Counted from the first letter of the stretch, positions 1 through 7,752 are shown. The stretch: DNA of 64,000 bases from an uncultured Pelagibacteraceae bacterium (GCA_902558225.1 CACEDG010000001.1:1-64000); one strand, 5' to 3'. A program made the numbers and translations. The notes: a model not told the origin generated them from the sequence alone.

Positions 1-333
1 AATTTTTGGGCTTCCTGGTGTGCTCCATGTAAAGAAGAAATGCCTTCTCTAGACTCACTACAATCGAATAAAAATTTGAATAATCTTATAATTTTTCCGA
101 TAAACGTTGGCCAGGATAATGAAAAAAAAGCTAAAGATTTTTTCGAACAATTAGATATTAAAACTTTAAACATCTATTTTGATACAACGATAACATTGGC
201 AAAAAAGTTCCAGTTAAGAGGTATACCAACTACGATTTTGATCAACAAAGATGGGTATGAATTTGCGAGAATTATTGGATCCATTGATTTTGAAAGTCAA
301 AAATTTATTAAATGGTTAAGTAAATACAACTAA
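1..333 (+). CDS. TlpA/ResA-like thioredoxin-fold protein (5' end missing)
   Basis: The reading frame is open from the first base, so the start lies outside the window. The first residues include an F-W-A-S-W-C-A-P-C-K segment, the CxxC active site of the TlpA/ResA thioredoxin family, and the cis-proline region appears later as GIPTTILI. Proteins of this family reduce periplasmic disulfides, commonly for cytochrome c maturation. The visible 110 residues cover nearly the whole thioredoxin fold, so mainly a signal or membrane-anchor segment is missing. The gene converges on the HIG1-domain gene and overlaps its end by 4 bases. The fold is clear; the exact substrate is not. Confidence 0.85.
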   Translation, partial: NFWASWCAPCKEEMPSLDSLQSNKNLNNLIIFPINVGQDNEKKAKDFFEQLDIKTLNIYFDTTITLAKKFQLRGIPTTILINKDGYEFARIIGSIDFESQKFIKWLSKYN

Positions 334-533
334 TCTTTAAAAAAATAAGCAAAACAGACTAGAGCTATTATTGCTAAGAATTGTAACAACACTCTCAATT
401 GCATAAGTTTATTAGAATATTTTTTACTTGTTTCACCACCTTTAAATAAAGTACCAATACCAAGTATCAGCACAATACCCACTGTTAAAAGCAAAACTAC
501 AGATAATATCTTAACTAATATTCCAGAAATCAT
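330..533 (-). CDS. HIG1-domain twin-transmembrane protein
   Basis: A 67-residue protein with two hydrophobic segments (about residues 5-28 and 47-64) separated by a basic loop containing YSNKLMQLRVLLQ, the typical HIG1 (hypoxia-induced gene 1) signature. In alphaproteobacteria and mitochondria such small membrane proteins associate with respiratory supercomplexes and cytochrome oxidase. The length fits the family's short bacterial members. It stands alone, convergent with the thioredoxin-like gene. The family is clear; its role here is inferred. Confidence 0.8.
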   Translation of the reverse strand: MISGILVKILSVVLLLTVGIVLILGIGTLFKGGETSKKYSNKLMQLRVLLQFLAIIALVCFAYFFKD

Positions 534-588
534 ATTTTTATTGTAGGTTCTTTTTCAAATAAAAAAACATAATTTATATAGTAATAGT

Positions 589-1242
589 ATGACATTTTGT
601 CTTGACTCAATTATCATAAAACCTGAAGAGGGAAAAGAAATAAAAAATGCGATCATCCTTCTTCATGGTTATGGTGGTGATGGCAAAGATATTAGTATGC
701 TAACCATGAACTGGAAAAGGTTTTTGCCTAATACAATTTTTTTATGTCCAAATGGCCATGAGCCTTGCCCTATTAATCCATCCGGTTTCCAATGGTTTGA
801 TTTAACAAAAGATGATCCAAATTATATTCTTGAGCAGTCTCTAAGAGCAGAGAAAAAATTGAATAAATTTATTAGCCAAATTAAAGATGAATTTAAAATT
901 GAAAACAAAAAAATTTGTCTATCTGGTTTTAGTCAGGGGTGTATGATGTCTTTAAATATAGGTTTGACAGCTAATGAAGAATTTAATTGTATAGTAGGTT
1001 TTTCAGGTAAAATAATAAATCAAAATGATTTAAAATCTAGAAAGAAAGTTTCAACAAATACAATGCTAATTCACGGAGACTCTGATCAAGTTGTCTCACC
1101 TAATTTTTTGTTAGAAGCTAAAGACTTTTTGATTAGAAATGATGTATCAATTGAGACACATTTAATTAAAAATTGTGATCATTTCATTCCTACGGAGGCT
1201 TCAAGTATAGCTTTAAATTATATTATAAAAAAACTTAATTAA
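589..1242 (+). CDS. alpha/beta hydrolase of the phospholipase/carboxylesterase family
   Basis: A 217-residue alpha/beta hydrolase. The oxyanion strand IILLHGYGGDG is at about residues 22-32, the nucleophile elbow G-F-S-Q-G near 113-117, a catalytic Asp in HGDSDQVV near 163-166 and a C-terminal His in NCDHF near 197. Length and motif order match the YpfH/acyl-protein-thioesterase-like esterases. It probably hydrolyses short-chain or lysophospholipid esters in the cytoplasm; no signal peptide is seen. A short gap separates it from the HNH gene on the same strand. Confidence 0.85.
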   Translation: MTFCLDSIIIKPEEGKEIKNAIILLHGYGGDGKDISMLTMNWKRFLPNTIFLCPNGHEPCPINPSGFQWFDLTKDDPNYILEQSLRAEKKLNKFISQIKDEFKIENKKICLSGFSQGCMMSLNIGLTANEEFNCIVGFSGKIINQNDLKSRKKVSTNTMLIHGDSDQVVSPNFLLEAKDFLIRNDVSIETHLIKNCDHFIPTEASSIALNYIIKKLN

Positions 1243-1285
1243 ACGCTTGATTGAAATATTTTTTTATTTAGATTAATGTTTAAGT

Positions 1286-1855
1286 ATGAATAGTTTCGCT
1301 GAACAAAATGTGTCTTTAGAAAAGTGTCCTGCGTTAGTTTTAAATGCAGATTACAGACCATTAAGTTATTATCCTTTATCTTTATGGTCATGGCAAGATA
1401 CTGTAAAATCAGTTTTTTTAGAACGTGTTGTTATAGTTAGCAGTTATGACAGAGTAGTAAGAAGCCCATCATTTGATATGCAATTGCCAAGCGTAATAGC
1501 TTTAAAAGATTATATTGTACCGCAGTCAAAACCTAGTTTCACAAGATTTAATGTCTTTTTAAGAGATAAATTCTCATGTCAATATTGTGGTAGTAATGAA
1601 GAATTAACTTTTGATCACTTATTACCAAGGTCTAAAGGTGGTGAAACAAACTGGGATAATGTCGTTACAGCATGTTCATCTTGTAATGTCAAAAAAGGAG
1701 GAAAGTTATTGAGGTCTTCTGGAATGAAACTTACACAATATCCCTACCAACCTTCTACTGAAGATTTACATCGTAATGGAAAAAATTTTCCACCAAACTA
1801 CTTACACAAAAGCTGGATGGACTATTTATATTGGGATGTTGAATTGGAGCCTTAA
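1286..1855 (+). CDS. HNH endonuclease domain protein
   Basis: A 189-residue protein with a classical HNH zinc module: CQYC near residue 98, then FDHLLPRSKGG with the catalytic His, NWDNVVTACSSCN supplying the second CxxC. The N-terminal half (VLNADYRPLSYYPLSLW) is the conserved domain of a stand-alone HNH family common in alphaproteobacterial chromosomes, so it need not be mobile. Cellular role unknown; a DNA repair or maintenance nuclease is plausible. It converges with coq7, ending 2 bases before that gene's stop. Confidence 0.85.
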   Translation: MNSFAEQNVSLEKCPALVLNADYRPLSYYPLSLWSWQDTVKSVFLERVVIVSSYDRVVRSPSFDMQLPSVIALKDYIVPQSKPSFTRFNVFLRDKFSCQYCGSNEELTFDHLLPRSKGGETNWDNVVTACSSCNVKKGGKLLRSSGMKLTQYPYQPSTEDLHRNGKNFPPNYLHKSWMDYLYWDVELEP

Positions 1856-1857
1856 AT

Positions 1858-2388
1858 TTAAACTTTTTCTGAAATACGGATTGCTATTTTTGATCCTGTC
1901 TTAATAATTTTGTCCATAATAGAGTAGAATCCTTTTTTTGTAGCACCTTTTTCATAAGCTATATTCTTATGATGTAATTCATCCTCTCTAAATTTTATAA
2001 TTTTTTTTTTGAGATTTTTTTCTTCTGGACCAAGTTGATTAATTTGATCTTGGTAATGCTTATCAATTACTTCTTCGACAGAAGCCGTACACAACATTGC
2101 AGCTTTTTTACCAAGTATTGTAGATCCAAAACCTAAACCTATTCCAAGAAGATCCCACAAAGGTAAAAACTTTGTTGGTTCAATGTTTCTCTTTTTAATT
2201 TCTTCTTCAAAAAATTGACAATGTTCAATTTCGTGTTCTTTCATATCTTCAATTGTTTTTTTCAAATTATCATTTTTTACAATAGTATTTAAAGCTAATA
2301 GTTGGCCCTCATATATTTTGACAGCACCTCTTTCACCAGCATGATCAACTCTAATAAATTCTTCAACTCTATTGTTTGTTTTTTTCAT
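1858..2388 (-). CDS. coq7: demethoxyubiquinone hydroxylase (Coq7)
   Basis: A 176-residue di-iron carboxylate protein with the strongly conserved Coq7 start RVDHAGERGAVKIYEGQ, followed by KEHEIEHCQFFEE and a second E..EDELHHKNIA segment that supply the diiron ligands. Coq7 hydroxylates the benzoquinone ring in the penultimate step of ubiquinone synthesis at the membrane. It is the last gene of a tight minus-strand run; its start overlaps the upstream DsbB-like gene by 20 bases, implying translational coupling. Confidence 0.92.
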   Translation of the reverse strand: MKKTNNRVEEFIRVDHAGERGAVKIYEGQLLALNTIVKNDNLKKTIEDMKEHEIEHCQFFEEEIKKRNIEPTKFLPLWDLLGIGLGFGSTILGKKAAMLCTASVEEVIDKHYQDQINQLGPEEKNLKKKIIKFREDELHHKNIAYEKGATKKGFYSIMDKIIKTGSKIAIRISEKV

Positions 2389-2857
2389 AATTGTTATAAA
2401 TTTCCTTAAGGGTTATAATAAATATTATACTAAGTGCAATATTAATACTTGTAAGTGATAATCCCAAAATTCTAAATGTCACATCTTTACAGCTTACAGT
2501 TTTTTCACTTAATTGTTTAAGTAGATCCTCTTTTGTAATATTCTTGGTAAAATCTTTTACACCACAAACTGCTGATTCTTCAAAAAAACCTTGTTCGATG
2601 CCGTAGTGATAAAATGAAATTGCTAGAGAAAATATAAAAGTAATAATTAACAACAAAATAAAGAATTTTTCATTTTTTCTTAAAATGAATATTGCAGATA
2701 TTAAAACTAAACTTAATCCATAAGGAATTCTCTCTAATAAACATAAATTGCAAGGCTTATGTCCTAATATATACTCAATAAAAAAAGCAGAACTTAAAGC
2801 AATAGCACTAAATATGAAAATTATTTTTAAATAAAACTCAACTTTAAATTTAAACAT
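2369..2857 (-). CDS. DsbB-family disulfide bond formation protein
   Basis: A 162-residue protein with four hydrophobic segments. The first periplasmic loop carries the CNLC redox pair in HKPCNLCLLERIPYG (about residues 35-49), the hallmark DsbB motif. The second loop has a Cys in SAVCGVKDF and another in VSCKDV, completing the usual four-cysteine set. DsbB reoxidises DsbA and passes electrons to ubiquinone, which fits its overlap with coq7. It overlaps the upstream YqaA-like gene by 8 bases. Confidence 0.85.
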   Translation of the reverse strand: MFKFKVEFYLKIIFIFSAIALSSAFFIEYILGHKPCNLCLLERIPYGLSLVLISAIFILRKNEKFFILLLIITFIFSLAISFYHYGIEQGFFEESAVCGVKDFTKNITKEDLLKQLSEKTVSCKDVTFRILGLSLTSINIALSIIFIITLKEIYNNYEKNKQ

Positions 2858-3455
2858 ATGATTTTAAATTCAGATAAATTAATATTCCAATAATAACAAT
2901 TAACATTCCAACTATTGTAAACCATTTTGACCCATGTTTATCCATAAACCGATTAAATGAATCTCCAAATATATAAGAGAGGTAAGATACAATGAAAAAT
3001 CTCAAACCTCTTGAAATTAAACTAATTAAGATAAAAATTAAAAGGTTAAACCCTATTAGGCCACTAGCAATAGTGAAAACTTTATAAGGAAGAGGTGTAA
3101 AACCTGCTAAAAAAAGTATTCCTAGCCAAGCATAAAAACCATCACTATTAATTAAATTTTCCTTAATATTAGATAATTTATCTTCATAACCATAGAAATT
3201 TATAATATTTGATCCAAACTCGAAAAAAAATGTACCAATAAAATAACCAAGAATACCACCCATAACTGAAAAAATTGTTGCAATAAAAAAGATTTTTAAG
3301 AAATCATTTTTTTTTGATATTACCATTGGAACTATCATTATATCTGGAGGAATTGGAAAAAAAGAACTTTCAACAAATGATACTATCGCTAAATAGTATT
3401 TAGAACTTTTATGACCTGCTAAATCTAAACATTTTTTGTAAAGATCATTAAACAT
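2850..3455 (-). CDS. YqaA/DedA-family (SNARE-associated) membrane protein
   Basis: A 201-residue polytopic membrane protein. The segment FVESSFFPIPPDIMIVPMV near residues 27-45 is the E..FFPIPPD signature of YqaA-like DedA relatives, followed by a G-rich helix pair and FTPLPYKVFTIASG, the second half of the re-entrant fold. DedA proteins are linked to membrane homeostasis and lipid-carrier flipping. First gene of the yqaA-dsbB-coq7 run. The tRNA-Leu 5' half begins 60 bases away on the other strand. Confidence 0.82.
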   Translation of the reverse strand: MFNDLYKKCLDLAGHKSSKYYLAIVSFVESSFFPIPPDIMIVPMVISKKNDFLKIFFIATIFSVMGGILGYFIGTFFFEFGSNIINFYGYEDKLSNIKENLINSDGFYAWLGILFLAGFTPLPYKVFTIASGLIGFNLLIFILISLISRGLRFFIVSYLSYIFGDSFNRFMDKHGSKWFTIVGMLIVIIGILIYLNLKSYV

Positions 3456-3514
3456 TTTTTTTGTTTTAATATAATTTTAGTTCTTATACTATTTAATAAA
3501 TATTAAATAATTAA

Positions 3515-3553
3515 GGGCGAATGGCGGAATTGGTAGACGCGCACGACTCAAAA
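3515..3553 (+). pseudogene. 5' half of host tRNA-Leu(CAA), cut in the anticodon loop (attL side)
   Basis: GGGCGAA (3515-3521) is the 5' acceptor strand, followed by a Leu-type D arm and the 5' anticodon-stem strand CACGA (3542-3546) and loop CTCAAAA. After the loop the sequence departs: no TCGTG, variable arm or T-arm follows in the next 200 bases. The missing part, TCGTG to CCA, lies at 15176-15221, and its TTCGCCC strand pairs perfectly with 3515-3521. The gene is therefore a normal tRNA-Leu(CAA) interrupted by 11,622 bp. Confidence 0.95.
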
Positions 3554-3565
3554 ACGAACACGAAT
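3545..3565 (+). other. attL core with element-side inverted arm
   Basis: The 9-bp core GACTCAAAA (3545-3553) is shared with 15167-15175. Just inside the element lies ACACGAAT (3558-3565), whose reverse complement ATTCGTGT is at 15157-15164 inside the right end. In the circular form these would flank the core as an 8-bp inverted pair, like the core-type sites of a tyrosine integrase. In the empty host site the equivalent pair is the anticodon stem CACGA/TCGTG. Confidence 0.85.
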
Positions 3566-3631
3566 AAAGAACAAAACAGAAATAGTCTTTTATTTGTTTA
3601 TCTTTTTTAATACTCACTCATTATTAATTTG

Positions 3632-3667
3632 TGTCAAACACCTGTCAAACTAGACAATGTGTCAAAC
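3632..3667 (+). repeat. integrase arm-type direct repeats, left end (three copies of TGTCAAAC)
   Basis: TGTCAAAC occurs at 3632-3639, 3643-3650 and 3660-3667. The same octamer occurs at 15067-15074 and 15099-15106, with a shorter copy GTCAAAC at 15110-15116. Short direct repeats on both sides of the core are the usual layout of arm-type binding sites for lambda-like integrases and their N-terminal domain. Binding by the integrase at 3939 is inferred. Confidence 0.7.
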
Positions 3668-3701
3668 AAATCTTTCTTTCCTCAAAATTGTTGTTAAATT
3701 A

Positions 3702-3762
3702 GTGTAACAGATAATTGGTTCCAATTTACTGAATCGTGTTACCTGATTAGTTTTATTATAGA
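3702..3762 (+). promoter_or_regulatory. promoter/operator module 1, upstream of leader peptide and integrase
   Basis: GTAACA (3704-3709) and TGTTAC (3737-3742) form an inverted repeat with 27 bases between. Inside it AATTGG-TT-CCAATT (3713-3726) is a perfect palindrome. The same elements with identical spacings, including 28 bases to the following ATG, recur at 9332-9399. A -10-like TATAGAAT (3757-3764) is only about 7 bases before the ATG at 3771, so the transcript may be nearly leaderless. The TGTTAC half-site would overlap the -35 region, suggesting repression by an element-encoded regulator. Confidence 0.6.
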
Positions 3763-3770
3763 ATGATTTT

Positions 3771-3935
3771 ATGACGACGAAAAATTTAGTAACTGAAAGT
3801 GGCGAGATGATTTCTGAACTTAAAAGAATTAAACCGACTTTTAATAATTCAGATTTTGTTAAAGACCCCTTTTATTATATCATTTTAAACACAGCGAACG
3901 ACTATTCGTCGTCATTTTATTTAGAGGCAAATTAA
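3771..3935 (+). CDS. 54-residue leader ORF upstream of the integrase
   Basis: The frame starts with ATGACGACGA, ends at TAA 3 bases before the integrase ATG and encodes a 54-residue peptide. It shares its start (MTTKNL versus MTTRKL) and an NDYSSS block with the frame that begins at 9399 after the matching promoter module. The block is encoded by the palindrome at 3898-3912. There is no clear Shine-Dalgarno sequence. It may be a translated leader coupling integrase expression, or a remnant of a duplicated gene start. No function recognised. Confidence 0.5.
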   Translation: MTTKNLVTESGEMISELKRIKPTFNNSDFVKDPFYYIILNTANDYSSSFYLEAN

Positions 3936-3938
3936 CTT

Positions 3939-5393
3939 ATGAAAAATAAATCAAGACACACACCAATAAAAGAAACCTTACATCAAGTTTTAGGTAAGAT
4001 GAAAATGTATAAAATACCTGCGTCACCAAATTGGTATTACGAATTTTGGATAGGTAAATGTAAATTATTTCCTAAAGGCAAAAGAGAACGAAAATCAACA
4101 GACGAAACGAAATATACAATCGCTAAAGAAATAGCGACAGAAAATTATATGACATATTTGTCAGCGAAGAAAAATAACAACATTAAACAAATCGCCAAAG
4201 TATCTAATATGAAAGTTGAAAATTCTTTTGAATATGTTGGTCAATTATTTCTAGTTCAAAAAAGAAAAGACGACGACAATAAAGTTGAGGCTAGAACAAA
4301 TGAAGCATTTAAAAAGAATCCTCATTGGACAGATATTCAAAAAGAAGATTACAAATCTAAATTAACTGACCAGAAAATTAGAGAACATAAAAGACTTAAA
4401 GATATGTTGAACGATATGACTTTAGATTTTGGTAAGAAAGATGTTAAAGAAATTACCAAACAAGATATTTTAAATTTTGTAGATTCATTGAAAACGAAAG
4501 ATAATAGACCTTACACAGACTCATCTAAAAACAAGTATAGAACCCTGGCGAAACAGATATTGAATTACGCTTACGATAATACAGATGACAAAGGCGAAAG
4601 ATTTTTAAATCAACTAATTTATATTCCAACGACAAGTAATACTTCACAAAATTATAATCCACCATTCACAACAATAAATTTTGATAAGATTACATTAGAA
4701 TTAAAAAGAAGAATGTATGATGTTTCAAATAAAGAAATATTAAAGATACTAAAATCGCCGTCTGTATTTAAAGATTTAAAACAAGATTTTAGAGATAAGT
4801 TTTTAAAACACACATTGTCTAATACACAAGAAATTTGGAATGAAATTCACGATTCAGTATTGTTTATCTATGGCAGTTTTTTAAGGTCAGGTTCAGAATT
4901 TACAGAAATGAGATTTAAAGACATATCAATTCAAGATTTAATTGTAGATTCAAAAAAACAAAAAGTTTTACAATTAAGACCAATCGCCTCTAAAGTTAAA
5001 ACTTATGATTACGATACTTATTCAATGCCTTTCTGTGTATCATTATTTAAAGACACAATGATTAGAAATGAAAATTATAAACCAGATAACTTTGTATTTT
5101 TTAATCATTCATATCCAACTTACAAAAGAAGAAATACATTTGGTAAATGGTTAAGTGATAAATTTAGAGAAGTGTTAGAATTTACTGATACAAGACACGA
5201 CCCTAAAACTGGTCAAACAATGTCATTAAGATGTTTAAGAAATACTGCCTTAACCAGAAGACGAGAAAGTTCAAACGCTAATCCTTTTGACATTGCCTCA
5301 AACGCTAGAACCTCAACAGAAATGTTAAATAGATTCTACAACAGACAAGTTGATAGAAAGAAAATCGCCTCAAAAGTATTATCATTTAAATAG
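3939..5393 (+). CDS. tyrosine recombinase (integrase) of the element
   Basis: A 484-residue phage-type integrase. The C-terminal domain carries an Arg I box in GSFLRSGSEFTEMRF (near residue 315). The second box reads SLRCLRNTALT (R431 and R434), with Arg where the family usually has His. Y467 in NRFYNRQ is the likely nucleophile. The central part (about residues 165-235) resembles a SAM-like core-binding domain, and the N-terminal residues should bind arm sites. Its place beside the left attachment site, pointing inward, is typical. It presumably catalyses integration and excision at the tRNA-Leu anticodon loop. One ACGAC-N10-AGGCT motif lies inside it (4274-4293) and another directly follows its stop. 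Confidence 0.92.
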   Translation: MKNKSRHTPIKETLHQVLGKMKMYKIPASPNWYYEFWIGKCKLFPKGKRERKSTDETKYTIAKEIATENYMTYLSAKKNNNIKQIAKVSNMKVENSFEYVGQLFLVQKRKDDDNKVEARTNEAFKKNPHWTDIQKEDYKSKLTDQKIREHKRLKDMLNDMTLDFGKKDVKEITKQDILNFVDSLKTKDNRPYTDSSKNKYRTLAKQILNYAYDNTDDKGERFLNQLIYIPTTSNTSQNYNPPFTTINFDKITLELKRRMYDVSNKEILKILKSPSVFKDLKQDFRDKFLKHTLSNTQEIWNEIHDSVLFIYGSFLRSGSEFTEMRFKDISIQDLIVDSKKQKVLQLRPIASKVKTYDYDTYSMPFCVSLFKDTMIRNENYKPDNFVFFNHSYPTYKRRNTFGKWLSDKFREVLEFTDTRHDPKTGQTMSLRCLRNTALTRRRESSNANPFDIASNARTSTEMLNRFYNRQVDRKKIASKVLSFK

Positions 5394-5446
5394 ACGACGA
5401 TTAGTCGTAGGCTTCAAATGATATATTCTAGTCTTAATATTAGATA

Positions 5447-5494
5447 CTAGACTCTAGACTCAGACTCTAGACTCTAGACTCAGACTCTAGACTT
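5447..5494 (+). repeat. iteron-like tandem repeats of the TAGACTC unit
   Basis: A 20-base unit (at 5461-5480) is repeated about two and a half times, itself built from the heptamer TAGACTC and the hexamer AGACTC. Arrays of this kind upstream of a replication gene are typical iterons or Rep-binding sites. It lies in the 518-base gene-free stretch between the integrase and the Rep-like gene. It could instead be slippage-prone filler, since no spacers or degenerate copies suggest another class. Confidence 0.6.
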
Positions 5495-5911
5495 ATTAGA
5501 CACTATTATTCTATTAAGACTCGGTAGAGTAAAATTTACTATGATGTGTGTATCGTATTAAGTTGATTTCGTTAATCTGCGTTCATTCCTGTTCGTCCTA
5601 CGATACAAATTTTTTGAAGAATGTAATAATTATAAATAATTTGTAATAAAGGTTAGAATGTCAATCTGTTCAACGATTAGATTTTGATACTATCTTTTAC
5701 TATGTTTTTTAGTGTTGTTTCATTCCTGCGTAGGATTTGGAACACGATACGCTAAATTGCGTCAAATTCGTATTACATTTGTAATAAAAACTACTTGGCG
5801 CAGACTTTAAAGAAATAGTAAAAAAAACATAGTAATGAGAGGCACACACTTGGTCTTAATCTGTCATTTATCGGTTGATATTTTTTTATTGGAAAAGATA
5901 AACAGGAGAAT
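5495..5911 (+). other. gene-free region with long inverted repeat, candidate replication origin/control region
   Basis: No credible ORF was found here. TTACTATGTTTTTT (5697-5710) has a perfect 14-base reverse complement at 5822-5835, 111 bases away. TTCATTCCTG is a 10-base direct repeat at 5582-5591 and 5719-5728. A CGATAC hexamer occurs near 5598 and 5743. Together with the TAGACTC array upstream and the Rep-like gene downstream, this suggests an origin or its control region. That is inference; no nick site can be assigned. Confidence 0.4.
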
Positions 5912-5919
5912 ACGACGAG

Positions 5920-6381
5920 ATGAAAGAGGCTTCAAGTAAAGAAAAAGAGTATCATTATCATTATATTAAGAACATTAGAAATCTCTTAAATAAGAATGAC
6001 AATTTAAAGACGGCGATTGTTTTAAACTTCAATCGGAAAGTAAATAATTTTAAAGTTGAAAAAAGTTTGAACCATTTACACGGTTGTGTGAATAGAAAGT
6101 TACTCACTAAACGAGGGTGGTTAAAGAACAACAATCGTGTAAAGATTTTTGGTTTTGTTGAACAAGGTGTTAATCAGACTCATATCAATATTGTAGTTGA
6201 TAGAGTTTCACATTGTTTCAATAAGGTCTTGGACTTGATTAAGATGTATTGGTCAAAGATAACTAATCAATCAATCAAGTCGGCGATTTATCATAATGAG
6301 ATTGAAAGTAAAAAGAGGTGGTTGAGATACATTAGTAAAGATTATAGCGACAGAAATCAAAATCTGTTGGTCTATTATTAA
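5920..6381 (+). CDS. putative HUH-like replication initiator (Rep) or similar small DNA-binding protein
   Basis: A 153-residue protein. FGFVEQGVNQTHINIVVD (about residues 77-94) resembles the strand carrying the metal-binding HUH motif of rolling-circle initiators, but the second His position is Asn (H-I-N). WLRYISKDY near residue 135-143 resembles the Y..K nucleophile motif. AGGAG at 5904-5908 is a good ribosome binding site for the ATG at 5920, and the ACGAC-N10-AGGCT motif spans the start codon, so the protein begins MKEAS like the methyltransferase's MVEAS. It heads a same-strand run ending with the ribbon-helix-helix gene. The imperfect motif makes the Rep call tentative. Confidence 0.45.
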   Translation: MKEASSKEKEYHYHYIKNIRNLLNKNDNLKTAIVLNFNRKVNNFKVEKSLNHLHGCVNRKLLTKRGWLKNNNRVKIFGFVEQGVNQTHINIVVDRVSHCFNKVLDLIKMYWSKITNQSIKSAIYHNEIESKKRWLRYISKDYSDRNQNLLVYY

Positions 6382-6398
6382 CAATTAAAGAGGAAAAA

Positions 6399-6560
6399 AT
6401 GATTACACAAAAAATTAAGAATATGATGAGAGAAGTAGATACTCACATTTCAAAAAAAGAAAGAATAAAGGCAATGTCTAAAATTGAGGACATTGTTGAA
6501 GAATTTAATAAGGTCAAACAAGAACAAATGACTAAGGCAAAACAAGAAAAGAAAATCTAA
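6399..6560 (+). CDS. small hypothetical protein, 53 residues
   Basis: A short frame with ribosome binding site AAAGAGG just upstream of its ATG and 9 bases between its stop and the next start. The product is highly charged and predicted helical (many Lys, Glu, Ile, Met), possibly a short coiled coil. It sits between the Rep-like gene and the 6570 gene, clearly within one operon. No family recognised. Confidence 0.6.
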   Translation: MITQKIKNMMREVDTHISKKERIKAMSKIEDIVEEFNKVKQEQMTKAKQEKKI

Positions 6561-6569
6561 GGAGTAACA

Positions 6570-6989
6570 ATGTTTCAATCACTAAATTTAGAAGTTGAAA
6601 AAGCGAAAGCGATAGAAAAGGCAAGACAAGAAAAAGCGATTAGAGAACACACATCTAAAATCGCTGAAACGGTATCACAACCTATTTCGTCTTATGGTCT
6701 ATTTCAAAAATTACAAAAATCTGAAATGAAGACAGGATTAATTAAAGATGTAATTAGTCCAGATGAGGCAATGAAAGAATTTGAAGAACGACTAGAGGAT
6801 TACGGCTTACACAAAGATAATGAAGTAACAAATATGATGACGAATGTTTTAAGAACAAGACAAGACGCCATTGATATTAGAAATTTAACAAAATACACAC
6901 AAACAATTTTGAATAAATTTATTTCTAATATTCAAACTAATGGCGCAAGAAAAAAAAATATTAATATCAATCCAAGAATAGACGACTAG
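6570..6989 (+). CDS. hypothetical protein in the Rep/ribbon-helix-helix operon
   Basis: A 139-residue, mostly helical, charged protein with no membrane segment or cysteine motif. AAGGAG directly precedes the start. The first 40 residues are rich in Lys/Glu/Ala and may form a coiled coil. A one-mismatch copy of the polar motif lies inside (6788-6807). Its place just before a ribbon-helix-helix gene would suit a plasmid maintenance or replication accessory role, but I recognise no family. Confidence 0.6.
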   Translation: MFQSLNLEVEKAKAIEKARQEKAIREHTSKIAETVSQPISSYGLFQKLQKSEMKTGLIKDVISPDEAMKEFEERLEDYGLHKDNEVTNMMTNVLRTRQDAIDIRNLTKYTQTILNKFISNIQTNGARKKNININPRIDD

Positions 6990-7001
6990 AGGTAAATAAT
7001 A

Positions 7002-7196
7002 ATGTCAGACACAATAACTAGGTCTTATAGACTCTCCCAATCAATAAGTAATTTTGTTTCTGAAATAGCGAAACAAAATGGAATGACACAATCTGGTGTC
7101 ATTACAAAAGCAGTTAATGACTACAAACAAAAAGAACTAAACGAGATGAATAAACAAAGGCAGCAAGTTGATTCAATTGGTTCTATGTTTAGATAA
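7002..7196 (+). CDS. ribbon-helix-helix (CopG/Arc-like) DNA-binding protein
   Basis: A 64-residue protein. ITRSYRLSQSISNFVSEIAKQNGMTQSGVITKAVNDYKQKE has the layout of a ribbon-helix-helix fold: a short basic beta strand, helix A, a G-M-T-x-S turn and helix B. Such proteins dimerise and repress promoters or act in plasmid copy control and antitoxins. No toxin gene is adjacent. It is the best candidate in the element for binding the GTAACA-N27-TGTTAC sites, though that link is inference. A strong terminator follows. Confidence 0.7.
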   Translation: MSDTITRSYRLSQSISNFVSEIAKQNGMTQSGVITKAVNDYKQKELNEMNKQRQQVDSIGSMFR

Positions 7197-7268
7197 ATAA
7201 TAGTAAGAAGTATTTTTTCATTTATATCGTATCTTTATCATTTGAAATCTTACTGATTTATCTTTTGC

Positions 7269-7296
7269 GGGTGGTGTTCCTTCTTTAACACCACCC
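7269..7296 (+). terminator. bidirectional intrinsic terminator between convergent operons
   Basis: GGGTGGTGTT (7269-7278) pairs perfectly with AACACCACCC (7287-7296) around an 8-base loop. It is the strongest hairpin in the element and lies between the plus-strand Rep/RHH operon and the minus-strand lipoprotein operon. Pyrimidine-rich sequence follows on the plus strand. Confidence 0.8.
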
Positions 7297-7304
7297 CTTT
7301 CCAA

Positions 7305-7742
7305 TTAAGAGATTTTATATTCAAGAAGAACCATTGTTCGCCAACCATTCTTCTCTTTCATTACTTTTTTAGAAACAATTTTATAACCAACAATCGTTGC
7401 CTCATTAAGAGTATTGTCGGCATTTAACTCATAAGATTGACTAATACCTTTTGAGTTTTCTTTTTTAACAATCTTTTCAGATTTAATAATTGAGTGTTGA
7501 GTAATGTCAGCGATTTTTAATTTTGCGTCTATAATCGCTTTACTCTCACTAATATTTAAATCTTTAGACCAACCTTGACCACACATCTTAATTACATTGT
7601 TAGTCTGTTTTTGTTTCTCACACCAAACATTAGTGAATTTCATCAAGTCGTCTGGTGATGTAATTGTTTTTTTATTTTTTACATAAGAGTTGGTACAATT
7701 ACTCAACATTAAACCAACAATTAATAAAACTAATATTCTCAT
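7305..7742 (-). CDS. LPP20-like lipoprotein
   Basis: A 145-residue protein starting with a lipoprotein signal peptide ending in the lipobox LSNC (Cys near residue 16). Afterwards MCGQGWSKDLNISESKAIIDAKLKIADI resembles the Gly-x-x-x...A.A..A.lA segment of LPP20-family outer-membrane lipoproteins. It is the last gene of the minus-strand run that begins with the serine recombinase. A cargo gene encoding a lipoprotein may alter the cell surface, for example phage adsorption or exclusion. That role is speculation; signal and lipobox are clear. Confidence 0.65.
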   Translation of the reverse strand: MRILVLLIVGLMLSNCTNSYVKNKKTITSPDDLMKFTNVWCEKQKQTNNVIKMCGQGWSKDLNISESKAIIDAKLKIADITQHSIIKSEKIVKKENSKGISQSYELNADNTLNEATIVGYKIVSKKVMKEKNGWRTMVLLEYKIS

Positions 7743-7752
7743 TTTACTCCTT

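Noticed and set aside
1286..1855. HNH gene as part of a mobile or homing element
   Set aside because: It belongs to a widespread chromosomal alphaproteobacterial HNH family and has no flanking repeats or intron features.
5447..5494. CRISPR array from the TAGACTC repeats
   Set aside because: Units are contiguous 6-7 base words with no spacers, and no cas gene is near.
7002..7196. Antitoxin of a toxin-antitoxin pair
   Set aside because: The ribbon-helix-helix gene is followed by a terminator and preceded by a helical protein without toxin motifs; no partner can be identified.
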